64,000 nucleotides of DNA from Mesostigma viride (lineage: Eukaryota; Streptophyta; Mesostigmatophyceae; Mesostigmatales; Mesostigmataceae). The position numbers were made by a program, and so were the translations under genes. The notes under the pieces were generated by a model, which searched no databases, was not told the DNA's origin, and worked only from the letters and a program-made list of their open reading frames with translations. The stretch covers positions 26,193 to 90,192 of the forward strand of contig RPFO01000658.1 in NCBI GenBank assembly GCA_009746045.1. The letters run 5' to 3'. Shown here piece after piece: positions 35,086 through 44,924 of this stretch; the stretch's first letter is position 1; each line of letters starts with the position of its first letter.

Positions 35086-35185
35086 GGCATCAAGCATTTG
35101 CAATCGCCATGAGAGCAGTGGAGATGTCTGCGGCATGAAGCATTTGCAATCGCCACGAGAGCAGTGGAGATGTCTGCGGCATTTG
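35086..35185. repeat. ~46-bp tandem duplication
   Basis: 'aagcatttgcaatcgcca.gagagcagtggagatgtctgcggcat' is present twice in tandem with one mismatch. Confidence 0.85.
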
Positions 35186-36542
35186 GAGATCTGCAGACAA
35201 TTGCAGGAGGACATTGTGCGGTACGCTTGTAGGGTGTATGCTGTGTTCCGCTCGCTAATGGACATGTGCCCCTGTAACCTCTTCCAGGCTAGTATCTGCT
35301 ATCCACCTGTTCAGGCTTGAAAAGTAAATTGCTGTACGGTTCACAATTGGCATGGCTTGACATGCACGCGTCCTTGACTGTGTTCTGCATGGGTTTGGGT
35401 TTTAGCGGTTTACATCAGACTCTGCTGTGTATCTGCTTAATCAGCCGACGTGTCACATAGGGACAGCAACGGCGCTGGGATGCCGCCCGGTGTGAATGCG
35501 AGTGAGGTACGCGCTGTCATGCATGGCGGATGGGGCGTGGAAGCCACGACCCACGTTTTTGTGTTTGCACGGGGGGCTAGGGTGCAAGTTGTTGTGTTGC
35601 CCTGTCATTCATATGGCCATGGATACGCGGGAAGCTTTCCCCGTACCCATACTTAATGATGCATGGACTGGTTGTCACAGCCAAGGGTTTAGCTGTCGTG
35701 GGTTTGCTGAGTAATCATGGCAGGCTGCTAGGCTGGTGCTAGAACAGCCATAGCGCGGTTACTGCTATGTCTTGCCCGTGCTAACTGATGCTGCAGCCAC
35801 ATGTGCGTGGAGCGCGAATCGTCCCGTGAGGAGAAGGAGGAGGCGGGGCCGGTGCACCCACGGTCAGGCCGGTCCGGAGAAGAAGGAGGCGGAGCACCCA
35901 GTGTGGGAGAAGGAGAAGGCGGGGAAGCACTGAAGCTCCACCCCATGTCAGGCCTCTAGTATAGGTGGCAGTTAACTAAACCCATGCACCTGCAGGTTGT
36001 AGCTCAGAATGTATTAAAAATCATATGCCCCTTTGCAGGTATATGTGTAACAGTGACTCCCAACGGATATATGTTCCTAATTTGTTAAATTCTTACTGAA
36101 TAATTGTTGTCTTTATGAACCCATGAAGAGCAAAGCCCGGTGGGGAGTACATGTAACGCATTACCACGAGAAGGGGTCCCCACACCGCATTTCTTTGCTC
36201 TCTGTTCCTACTATGCAGAACAAGAAGAGGTGGAAGACCAATGTCCCGGCTCACACGCCAGCCCCTGTGGGTAAGCCCCCTCCCCCAAAGCGGAAGGGGC
36301 GCTTTGGGGAGAAGTGTAGTTAGGATTTTGTAGACTAGATAGCTTAGAGTTAGCTTATTTCGATGTCGCGGCTTGACCCACCTCCACCCATTCAGCAAGG
36401 AATATGTGCTACATGATCTCCCAACGGAGGCATGTTATAATTTTATTTGATTGTTTAATGTAGTGTCTTGGGGCATGATGCAGATGAGATTTGTAACTTC
36501 CGTGTAATTATGTTTCTATAGAGATTAGCATAGCACTATAAA
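35186..36542. other. 1.35 kb with no firm gene; one possible terminal exon
   Basis: A strong acceptor-like tract (ttctttgctctctgttcctactatgcag, ending about 36219) is followed by an open basic/proline-rich frame (QNKKRWKTNVPAHTPAPVGK... to TAG at 36321-36323). It could be the last exon of an unseen gene. Otherwise nothing is supported. Confidence 0.3.
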
Positions 36543-37081
36543 CATCCATCCATCCATCCATCCATCCATCCATCCATCCATCCATCCATCCATCCATCCA
36601 TCCATCCATCCATCCATCCATCCATCCATCCATCCATCCATCCATCCATCCATCCATCCATCCATCCATCCATCCATCCATCCATCCATCCATCCATCCA
36701 TCCATCCATCCATCCATCCATCCATCCATCCATCCATCCATCCATCCATCCATCCATCCATCCATCCATCCATCCATCCATCCATCCATCCATCCATCCA
36801 TCCATCCATCCATCCATCCATCCATCCATCCATCCATCCATCCATCCATCCATCCATCCATCCATCCATCCATCCATCCATCCATCCATCCATCCATCCA
36901 TCCATCCATCCATCCATCCATCCATCCATCCATCCATCCATCCATCCATCCATCCATCCATCCATCCATCCATCCATCCATCCATCCATCCATCCATCCA
37001 TCCATCCATCCATCCATCCATCCATCCATCCATCCATCCATCCATCCATCCATCCATCCATCCATCCATCCATCCATCCAT
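36543..37081. repeat. Perfect (TCCA)n microsatellite, ~538 bp
   Basis: About 134 uninterrupted tetramers. Frames of 180-190 codons (MDGWMDGW...) in three phases are artefacts. Confidence 0.99.
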
Positions 37082-37169
37082 TGATCGGGGTATCAAGGAG
37101 ACAACCAGCGCAGGCCAGAAATCGGGAGAATCAGAAATCGGGGTATAGTCCTAGTACAGCCATGCTACG

Positions 37170-37456
37170 TCCTGGCTATGATGAGATTACTTGCCCACGC
37201 TCCTAGTGTTATGCCATGCTCACATGGGTCTTATTGCACCCACAGATTGCCGGATCGTTAGCGTGTCCGTTTAGCTAGCGTTCCCGAATGCAGTTGTGGC
37301 ATGCCTTAGGCATGAAGGAGACTGGGGGTCTCTGCCCTTTCTCCTGTTGTGCACACACAGGGCTTAAAAGCACAAGTTTCGGTGCTCCGTGACTCCCCAA
37401 CGGGAGCACGTGTTTAATTAATTAATTAATTAATTAATTAATTAATTAATTAATTA
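37170..37456. repeat. Left flank of the virus: inverted copy of the 20.2-20.5-kb repeat, then (TTAA)n
   Basis: 37170-37410 matches 20211-20480 in reverse complement. (TTAA)n follows at 37414-37456. On the far side (TTAA)n resumes at 55857-55896. The virus therefore sits inside a TTAA-rich tract of a dispersed repeat. Confidence 0.8.
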
Positions 37457-38524
37457 GCTTTCATCATCATTCCGTCATCATTCCGTCATCGCGGCTCACA
37501 GAAGGGCACCAGCCTTATGCTGGCATCTGCCACCCCTATAGTGACCCTATAGTGACCGCGGCCTGGGGTGGGGTATCACCCTAAACCCTAAACCCTAAAC
37601 CCTAAACCCTAAACCCTAAACCCTAAACCCTAAACCCTAACACCGTCTCCAGACACCCACGGCATCCCCCCACCCTGGCTATCACCCTCCCACTGTGACT
37701 AAATTTACTAAGTTTACTATGGTTTTTTGGTTTTTTTTCTAGGAAATTCAAGCCAGCTGCCATTAGGTCAAGGTGCTACAGGTGCTGTGTGGTACAGGGT
37801 AGCTATAGTGACCTTATAGTGACCATGGTGGTAGACTCTTATGCTGGCATCCCAGGGTGACTAAATTTACTAAGTTTACTATGGGTTTTGGGTTTTTTTT
37901 CTAGGAAATTCAAGCCACCTGCCACGAGGTCGGTTGTGATCCAGTCCCACCATGCCATAAGAGGGTGAGGCGTGTGGGATATGGGACTAAGTCATTTCCC
38001 GTGGGAGACTATGTTTACTAAGTTTACTATGGGTTTTGGGTTTTATTCCTAGGAAATTAATTCAGGTGTGCACCACCAAAAACATGTCTGAATTTCCCAA
38101 AAAAAGAACCCCCAAAAAACTTAGTAAATATAGTCTCCCACGACAAATGGTCATGAAAACGTAGTTTCCCACGGCAAAATGACCAATAAATCCATCTCCC
38201 ACGGAAAAGGCCATGGGGGCCGGCCAGCGGGGATGCAGCGGAGGGGCGCGGACTGCCAAGCAGTGGCGGGACTGCCAGGTGGTGGTGTGTGTGTGAGGGC
38301 TTGCTGTGTTTTCTCGTGGGAAACTATATTTACTACTAAATTGATATTTTCAGTTGGAAATGGAGGTTTTATTCGATGTGAGTGAGAGTGCATGCACAGG
38401 CTTGCATAATTTCCCGCAGACAAAACCCAAAACCTGTAGTTAGCTTAGTAAATTTAGTAAGGTGCTGGAGGGTCGAGCAGTGCGTGGGAGTTGGCGGACC
38501 CGGCGAGGGCCGCGCGGCGGGGTG
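37457..38524 (+). repeat. Left terminal inverted repeat of the virus (1,068 bp)
   Basis: It pairs with 54792-55856 from gctttcatcatcattccgtc inward to cgcgcggcggggtg, with small differences only. It contains tatagtgacc direct repeats, eight CCCTAAA units, three ~47-bp modules (tttactaagtttactatggg plus a G/T tract and ctaggaaatt, near 37700, 37861 and 38011) and at least six TCCCACG/CGTGGGA words. No gene is supported inside it. Confidence 0.95.
37579..37640 (+). repeat. Telomere-type (CCCTAAA)8.9 block in the left TIR
   Basis: Eight perfect heptamers plus six bases, oriented with the C-rich strand reading inward from the left end, as at a left chromosome end. It lies 122 bases inside the element. 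It is the Arabidopsis-type telomere sequence used by plants and many algae. Confidence 0.97.
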
Positions 38525-38783
38525 TGCAGAGTGTTAGGGTATATTACCCTGGAAACTCGGACGATCTATGCAAGAATCCCAGACAACCTGCGTCGATGCA
38601 TGAGAGGTTTAACCCATAGTTAGAACTGCAATTCGAGACGAAATGAAAATTGTTTTCAGCATACATTGACGCGTTTTATACTGCATAAACGAATTCATTA
38701 AAAAATATAACACGTTTACATTCGTTATCAGCTCAACAAGAGCGAAATGGCAAGCTCGTTGCCGTCGTCAACAAGACGACACT
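38525..38783. other. Viral noncoding spacer next to the left TIR
   Basis: No open frame. AT-rich toward 38700. It probably holds the 3' end of the leftward transcripts; no clear terminator is identified. Confidence 0.4.
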
Positions 38784-39359
38784 CTACTCCTTGTCCTTGG
38801 AGTTTCCAGTCTGGCTCTTCACAACGTTCGAGCCGGTCTTCCTCTTGTAGACATGGCCGTGGGAGCTTGACGCTTCCTCGCGGCTCCTCTTCCTGCCATT
38901 GGAAGTGGCGGTCTTTGCGTCCTCGAAACCCTTCTTTACCTCCTCCCATGCCCTGTAGAGCGCAATGGGGGAAATGCCTGGCTGGCGCTTGGACTTGGAG
39001 AAGCCATTGAGGAAATCGTCAACCATCTTAACGCACCCGTCGGCTTGGTCGAGGCGAATCCACTCGCAGCGGTCCTCGACCTTCCTCGGCTTTGCCGCAT
39101 TCTTCTCGTAGACCCACTCGACGCAAATTTTTGGCGTCTTGCGGTCGACATCGTCATATCCGGCGTCGTGAATCTTGAAGACCTCGCAGGTAGGTCCGGT
39201 GCCTCCAACAGCACCTTCGTTTCCGGAAAGAAGGGAGACCTTGTGCGTCAGGTGTGCGAGCTGGTCAGATATCTTTGTCTGGCCGTCCTCGAGACCATCG
39301 AGGATTTTTCCAAGCATTGCCAGCGCTTTCTCGCAAGGCCCTGCGTTTCGGGAAGCCAT
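38784..39359 (-). CDS. Viral hypothetical protein, 191 aa
   Basis: The ATG start is at 39359 and the stop at 38784. The N-terminus (CEKALAMLGKILDGLEDGQTK... QLAHLTHKV) is heptad-like and may form a short coiled coil. The middle has CVKMVDDFLNGFSKSKRQPG, and the C-terminus is Lys/Ser-rich and probably disordered (NGRKRSREEASSSHG). No family is recognised. The basic tail would fit a nucleic-acid-associated or virion protein, but that is inference. It is the last gene of the leftward series before the TIR. Confidence 0.6.
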   Translation of the reverse strand: MASRNAGPCEKALAMLGKILDGLEDGQTKISDQLAHLTHKVSLLSGNEGAVGGTGPTCEVFKIHDAGYDDVDRKTPKICVEWVYEKNAAKPRKVEDRCEWIRLDQADGCVKMVDDFLNGFSKSKRQPGISPIALYRAWEEVKKGFEDAKTATSNGRKRSREEASSSHGHVYKRKTGSNVVKSQTGNSKDKE

Positions 39360-39508
39360 GGCTACCGGCAGAGAGCTTGCAACGTGAGATGCGTGACTTG
39401 CACGTGATTTTGCCTATTTGTGCACAATGTGCCAAGGTCCGTTACGTCTGCTGGCACGGCCTGGACAGGACGCGAAGGTGGCTGGACTTGTACAAGTGTC
39501 GAACTTGG

Positions 39509-40182
39509 CTAAATTTCGGAGCGATGCAAGTCTAAGGTGGCCTCTACCACGTGGCGAGTTCTGGGACGTGAATTTAGGTAAAAAGACTCGTAAGCGTGCG
39601 AGTAATCAACTGGGTCACTTGTCAAGCGCCTGAACGAAGATTCTAGAGTGTCCACGAGAGTGAATTTTCCGAAGCAACCACCCATATATGATGCGCAGAA
39701 ATTACTTGCCATGACAATTGCACTTGTTGAACCCGCGAATCTTTTCAAAACGTAGGATGCACAAAAAACCATTCGTCTGCAACGGGGGAATTGAGTCTCG
39801 TTTCCGTCAAGTCTGTCAATGTACGACGCTCCTACCGTAATATGTCCTCCGTTTCTGAACAGGTGTGGGTTCTTTAGGTTAAAAAACGCGTGTTCGTTGA
39901 TCATGGCGTAAGAAAAGATGTCCCCGTCTGATCCACCATGACAGTCTCTGTGCATAAAACAATGCAATCCTGTTGGTTATGCTCACCACCGGAGAAACTC
40001 GGGGAAACAAGCCCGACAATAGCATGGTCCTCATCAAAAGGTACTGCGTCAACGTAGGCATAATGCACACCACCACGCCATGTACTGTCAATGATGGGCG
40101 CCCTCGGGTCTGGTTTGATTCTAAATTGACGTAACCCGGTGGTGGAGTCAATCACGTTTTCAGAGGCATTGGAATCTAGCAC
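39509..40182 (-). pseudogene. Viral hypothetical protein, frameshifted (two overlapping frames)
   Basis: Two minus-strand frames overlap at about 39901-39967. The upstream one (GTG or earlier, 40182-39901) reads STTGLRQFRIKPDPRAPIID and WRGGVHYAYVDAVPFDEDHA. The downstream one (to 39509) reads DIFSYAMINEHAFFNLKNPH and GGHITVGASYIDRLDGNETQ. Neither has a clear ATG at its start, so one ~220-residue protein broken by a single-base shift near 39950 is likely. No family is recognised; the mix of aromatic and Gly residues suggests a beta-rich virion protein. Confidence 0.45.
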
Positions 40183-40215
40183 TATTTGATAATAGGTGGG
40201 TATTCCATTGCTTTA

Positions 40216-41929
40216 TTACAAATTGGAAGAGATAATAGTTTCTACGCTGGGATGGCGGCGGGAGTGCCCCACTTGGCACGAGTACCCGCGGATCCGTTCA
40301 AGTTCCGCTGACGTCTTGGCTGTGTTGTAGATAAGGATCTCGCCGATCCACCCGTCAAAGGCACGACTCGCGTTGGATGAGTCTCCTCCAATAGCGAGAT
40401 TTCCTGAACCAGTTGTAGGGTCCGATCCGATTCTGTTATAACCAGCTCTTCCGTCGAAGCGGGTGAAAAGTGCGTTTGTACTGCTGTTGCATGAAATCGC
40501 CATGACGTGTGCCTTGTTGTCAAAGAACTGAGCCCTGGTGCTCACGGTTTCGTATACACTACCGGGAGCGAATAGGAGAACGGTCTGTACCTCTGACTGA
40601 TAAGACATGAGATAACCATTGCCATCCGTCGATCCAAGCATATAACCTCTAATACCCGTATAACCCCCTATTTCTGGATACGTTGCAGTCGTTAGCTGTT
40701 TGGCGACTAGGAGGATGCTCGCACTGACCCCAATCGCGCTCCAGAAATTGCTCACGGACGCTAACAAGCCAGACCGCGAGTTGATAAAGCGGAGGGACCG
40801 TTTCGAGTTAAGCTCCGCCGCATCCAGCGTAGGACACTTGGTGGAAGTGGCCTGTGTCACGTGGTACCCATTCGGTCCCTTGTCTTTCACGCGCATCACG
40901 TTCCCTCCTGCCGTGTTTTGCTGGGTTGTGCCCGACGCGTCGCTGAACACCGTGGCGCTGTCTGACGGGTCGTACCACGCAAACAACGCTGGGTCTGTTG
41001 CCGGGTTGTAATAGTACGTGAATGACAGCGTGTTGGATGATGCATTTCCAAGCCCTGACGTTGCGCCCGTCACGGCGCCCGCGCCCACGCTTACCGTCGT
41101 CGTGAAGTCCGACATGGTAGTGGTCACATCGAATGTGTACGTGGCACCGCTTCCCAGCAAGTTGGACACGGTTCCGTTGGTCACGGCGATGTCGCCCAAC
41201 GTGAACCCAGTGACCGATGTGCTAAAAGTGGCCGTGATCGGATAAACAGCACCCGTCGGAGTTCCGGACGCAAGAGTCACCGACGGATTTGCCGAGTACG
41301 TGAACGACAGTGTGTTAGAGGCCGCGTTGGCGTTCCCTGTCGATGCGTCCACAACAGTGCCCGCGCCCACGCTGACGTTCGTTGAAGAATTGGCGATGGT
41401 TGGCGTCACTTGGAAGGCGTACGACGCCCCACTTCCGGTCAGGTTGGCGGCGGTCCCGTTGGTCACGGTGATGTCGCCCAACGCGAACCCCGTCACCGAC
41501 CTGCTGAACGTGGCTGTCACGTCCACGGGCGATGAGGATGGCGTCAAGCCCGCGGTCGTCGCGAGGGTTACCGTTGGAGGTGGCGAATACGTGAAGACTA
41601 ACGGAGTTGCTGCGGTGTTGCCGGTTCCTAGCACGCTGCTTGCTGCGTTCCCTCCAACAGTGACTGTTGTCAGTGAATAAGCTACAGCTGGAGTCACAGA
41701 GAATGTGTAAGAGGCGCCGCTACCCGTTAAACCAGATGCAGTACCATTTATGACAACGATATCACCCAAGGTGAACCCGGTGACTGTTTCGCTGAATGCT
41801 GCTGTCATTGTAATCGGTACCGCGCTAGGATACAGTCCGTGTGGTTGTTAACGTGATTGACGGCGCTGTCCTTGCCGGTTTGCGCTTCTTGCGAATCAAA
41901 GCAGGACAAATACCATAATCAAACGACAT
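40216..41929 (-). CDS. Viral fibre/adhesin: Ig-like repeats plus LamG-like lectin domain (frameshift near its 5' end)
   Basis: The 530-codon frame (41808-40216) has about three ~85-residue repeats ending in a bacterial Ig-like pattern (VTATFSRSVTGFALGDITVT, then TGSGASYAFQVTP). A C-terminal ~220-residue domain starting WYDPSDSATVFSD and containing VKDKGPNGYHVTQAT is of the concanavalin A/LamG type found in phage and viral receptor-binding proteins. Homology to the repeat start continues upstream of the first in-frame ATG into an ATG frame at 41929 (MSFDYGICPALIRKKRKPAR, then PSITLTTT). The two frames meet near 41838-41842, where one extra C breaks the frame. Likely role: host surface attachment. 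Confidence 0.75.
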
Positions 41930-42153
41930 GGAGCTAATATAATATCATCGTCACATTATTTTTTAGAGTTTGGTAGCGGATACTTGAAGGTGGGGAGAAG
42001 GGGCAATGCTCGTCTAGCTGGCATTGTCATGGACAGACCAGAATCTGCCATTTCAGGAATGTCAAAATCAACTTCAACCTGTTAAACGGATTAGCTGTGA
42101 TGCTAGGGTCTCGAAAGTAGTCCATCGTTTGTCATTACACACGTATATATTTT
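41930..42153. other. Viral intergenic spacer
   Basis: AT-rich, with no convincing frame. It separates the capsid gene from the fibre gene and presumably holds the fibre promoter. Confidence 0.4.
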
Positions 42154-43460
42154 TTAGAGGTACACGGCTGCCTGCCTGCCTGCAGCGATGTCCATCTTTG
42201 ATTCGCATTCCGTGAAGATGTAGGAAATGCAGTCCGTTGCTCCCTTCTCGACTCGCAGCGTGACCACCGATGCCGTGCCACGAAGGTCAAGGCCGCTCAT
42301 GTACTCTGGACCGGCACACGGCATATTAAGGTGACACGCCATCGTGAAGTTGTTGTTTAGCCACGTGGTAGGAGTCATGCCCTCACGGACACAGGACAAA
42401 ACATTCCCTTGGTCACCGAACGCGGACAACAGATTGATCCACGCCTCCGTTGCGTTCGTACGGTATCCAGGCGCCAGGTTGGATCCGTTGATGTCGTATT
42501 GGTAGGAAGTCATACCATCCGCGATGTGATTGAACATCGTATTGCCAGATGCGTTGGTCACGTCCGCGCCGGCAGCAACCTGAATCGCCAGGAGTTTGCT
42601 GGCGGACGCGGAAGACAGCGACGCCTTGATGGCATAGGGAGTGCGAGTCCCGAGCGACTGTTTGGTAGACTGCCACGTCCGCCACTTGAAGGAGAGAGTT
42701 CCACCCTCGGCAAGCCTGGACGAGAAAATCTGGCCCACGATATCTTCTTGGAACCTGTACGTGTCGATGCTAAAGTGGATGTTGCTCAGTTCGAAACCAA
42801 CACCTGTCGCTGCTGGAACGCCACGATGCCATCGCCAGCAGCAGCTGCCTGAACGACGCTAGGAGCATCACCCCTCCGTCCATGAGTGTGATTCGGATCT
42901 CGATGGGGGGAAGAGACTCAGATCCACGATCCGAGGCTCGCCGCTCAGGAATCCCAAAAAGTGGTCGATGACGCCGTCCACTGCGGTGTTTGCCTTCACG
43001 TTGTTTGTGAGAGTGCCAGCCACGTCAGCGGTGACGATGTTGTTATTCTTCGACCAACCAGCGGGAGCCTGCGCGAGATTGTACTCGACACCGCCGTGCA
43101 CCGAGAGCAGCGTATGGAACAGCTGGGAGTAGTCGTTGATGCTGTCGACGGTCTGACCTCCTGCCAGTACCTCGAGGCGCCTGATGATGGAGGACGTGTA
43201 CGCGGGGAACTTTGCGAACCCCGCCGTGGTCGTGGGGGTCCCCGTGAAAAACATTGCGAAGGAGTGCAAGTCCACGAACCCGGACGTGGGGAGGCGACCG
43301 CGACCACAGACCCTTGTTTGATGCCGTCGCTTGCTGAGAGGGTGCTGAGATGGACTCGTTGAGTCGTGTGCTGACCCAGCGCCTTCACGAGGTATTGCAT
43401 GGACTTGGGGATAGCGCGCGAGTACCAGGAATTGTCCGAAGCCATAGATTGTGTATACAT
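42154..43460 (-). pseudogene. Probable double-jelly-roll major capsid protein, broken by several frameshifts
   Basis: Starts at ATG 43460 or, better, 43445 (MASDNSWYSRAIPKSMQYL). Pieces lie in different frames: N-terminal (43460 to about 43290), a middle piece with YTSSIIRRLEVLAGGQTVDS (43300-42905), IEIRITLMDGG (about 42900-42865), GFELSNIHFSIDTYRFQEDI (about 42800-42740) and a C-terminal piece to 42154. The 'I.R.EVL.GGQ.I..I..Y..L' block and the closing beta-rich region resemble polinton-like virus and virophage capsid proteins. Shifts fall at a CCCC run (43288-43291), a C6 run (about 42905), and near 42862 and 42800. Total length of ~430 residues suits the family. Either the gene is dead, or the assembly has homopolymer errors. 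Confidence 0.65.
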
Positions 43461-43475
43461 TCGAATGAGATATTT

Positions 43476-43832
43476 TTACTGAAGAAGCTGGCCGAGTATG
43501 GGATTTTTTACCTTCGCTCCATCAACCCGTCTTTCGAGGTTGGACAAGGCGCTCAGACCAGTGTTTGCGACCGAGTACGCTTTCCCGAGCAGCGTACTCT
43601 TCGCGATCATGTTGGATGGGATGTGTCCGAGCGCGGAATCGACAATGCCCGCCGCCTGTTTGGCAGCCCGCGCCCCGTCGCCAATTTTTGAGATGACTTC
43701 GCCAGCGACGTGCCCGGCTTTCTTGACAGCTGACACGATGGCCGCCCCGTCGCCGACCCTCTTGATAGCGTTGCCGGCAAACTCTCCCACGCGTCTAGCC
43801 ACGTTTCCGATTGCTCCAAAATTAACTTTCAT
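43476..43832 (-). CDS. Small Ala/Gly-rich amphipathic virion protein, pVI-like
   Basis: The ATG at 43832 (MKVNFGAIGNVARRVGEFAG) overlaps the end of the upstream gene by 11 bases. The 118 residues include repeated amphipathic helical stretches (NAIKRVGDGAAIVSAVKKAG, KIGDGARAAKQAAGIV). Adintoviruses and adenoviruses have similar small proteins (pVI/pX type) that line the capsid and can disrupt membranes. The match here is by composition and by position between penton and capsid genes, not by a defined motif. The ORF can be extended upstream, but the overlap makes 43832 the natural start. Confidence 0.5.
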   Translation of the reverse strand: MKVNFGAIGNVARRVGEFAGNAIKRVGDGAAIVSAVKKAGHVAGEVISKIGDGARAAKQAAGIVDSALGHIPSNMIAKSTLLGKAYSVANTGLSALSNLERRVDGAKVKNPILGQLLQ

Positions 43833-44779
43833 CGTCCTCGATAGTACTAGATGGCTGAGAAATAAATCTGGTTTGTGGCTGGACGGTCCTGTCAAGGGCC
43901 ATATACTTCAAAACGCTCCCGATCTTCCTCGCCTCTATTCCCATCGCCTTCTGAGGGCTTATGCGGAAGGAGAGCTGAAGAGCCCAATCCGAGTAGACAG
44001 TTATAGGAGCGTCGTCCTCGTCGAGCAGTCGGATCGTGATGTTGCTGGGAGAGTCCTTGAGATGCTGCCACAAAGGGGTCGCTGCCTGCCAAACAATGGG
44101 TTCTAAGAACTGCGACATGTTGGGACAGACGGCCAAAAGGCCTCCATATCCCGTGCCTGTCGACGATGATATCACGTTTCCTCGAACGATGTCGCTGTAT
44201 ACATACACCATTCTCAGTCTCCCATTCGTTGCTGGCCGGTTGCTAGCGAGGACACCTGTGAAAGGATATGATCCTTCCATGAGCCCCAACACCCGGCCCG
44301 TGGGCTCATCCACCGCGACAGAGAACTCGGTGGCATTTGTCACGGTAAAAAGACTAGTCGCCCTGTTGTACGTGACCGAGAACCCAGGATCTACCGCCTT
44401 CAAAGCTTCCTCTATGTTTTTTCGGTTTTCGATAGTCGTGTACGAGCCGAGCGGCAAGGTCACCTTCGTAGGGGACTCGCTGCCAGACAAACGGACAGTG
44501 AAGTATCGGTTTCCTTCGCTGATGTGAGTCTGTTCAAACGGGATGGTCATGAGGGTAAGCCCGACGTCGTGATAATCGTCAAGGAGTCCCGCCGGGATGT
44601 CCCATACCGGATCCACTAGCGTCCCGCGAGTTCGGTTCTCCGTGCGAAGAGTGAGTGTCAGCGTTTCCTGGATGAACTCCTTCATCGGCCACTTCTTCTG
44701 ACAATAGCTCAGAAGTAATTTCGTTTGTCCCAAAAACCTTGACGACGCCTTCCTCAATTTTCGCCGATGCCCTTTTCAT
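43822..44779 (-). CDS. Putative penton/minor capsid protein (frameshift near its N-terminus)
   Basis: The main frame (to stop 43822) is ~310 residues and beta-rich, with FIQETLTLTLRTENRTRGTL and a late block ITIRLLDEDDAPITVYSDWA followed by LQLSFRI. A 'L.DEDG.P......W...L.I' block near the C-terminus is typical of penton-like minor capsid proteins of polinton-like viruses. This frame has no ATG near its 5' end before MKEFIQ. An ATG at 44779 (MKRASAKIEEGVVKVFG) overlaps the preceding gene by ATGA and runs in another frame, so a one-base shift between about 44700 and 44757 is likely. The neighbouring capsid and pVI-like genes support a virion role. Confidence 0.55.
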
Positions 44780-44922
44780 GGCGCGCTTCGTCTTCCCTGT
44801 GAGTGGCTTCTTCTACAGTAGAGCATGGCTGCCTCAATGAACTCTCGCGGGACATTTGGATGGAGGGTCATCCATTGAGAGATCTCGAGCATCTCGGCGT
44901 CAGTGAACAGCGGGCTGCTCAT
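44776..44922 (-). CDS. Small viral protein, 48 aa
   Basis: ATG 44922 to TGA 44776. It starts two bases after the zinc-finger gene's stop and its stop overlaps the next ATG (ATGA). The translation begins MSSPLFTDAEMLEISQWMTL and contains HPNVPREFIEAAMLY, a helix-prone sequence with a short basic end. The position in a tightly packed gene chain is the main evidence that it is real. No family is recognised. Confidence 0.55.
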   Translation of the reverse strand: MSSPLFTDAEMLEISQWMTLHPNVPREFIEAAMLYCRRSHSQGRRSAP

Positions 44923-44924
44923 GT

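Noticed and set aside
36508-37096. MDGW-repeat frames of 180-189 codons in three phases
   Set aside because: Pure (TCCA)n translation.
37579-37640. A true chromosome end or contig join
   Set aside because: The block is mirrored exactly in the other TIR and is continuous with element sequence on both sides.
38151-38423. 90-codon frames in the TIR (mirrored at 54873-55257)
   Set aside because: Composition and overlap with the noncoding repeat modules; no conservation evidence or motif.
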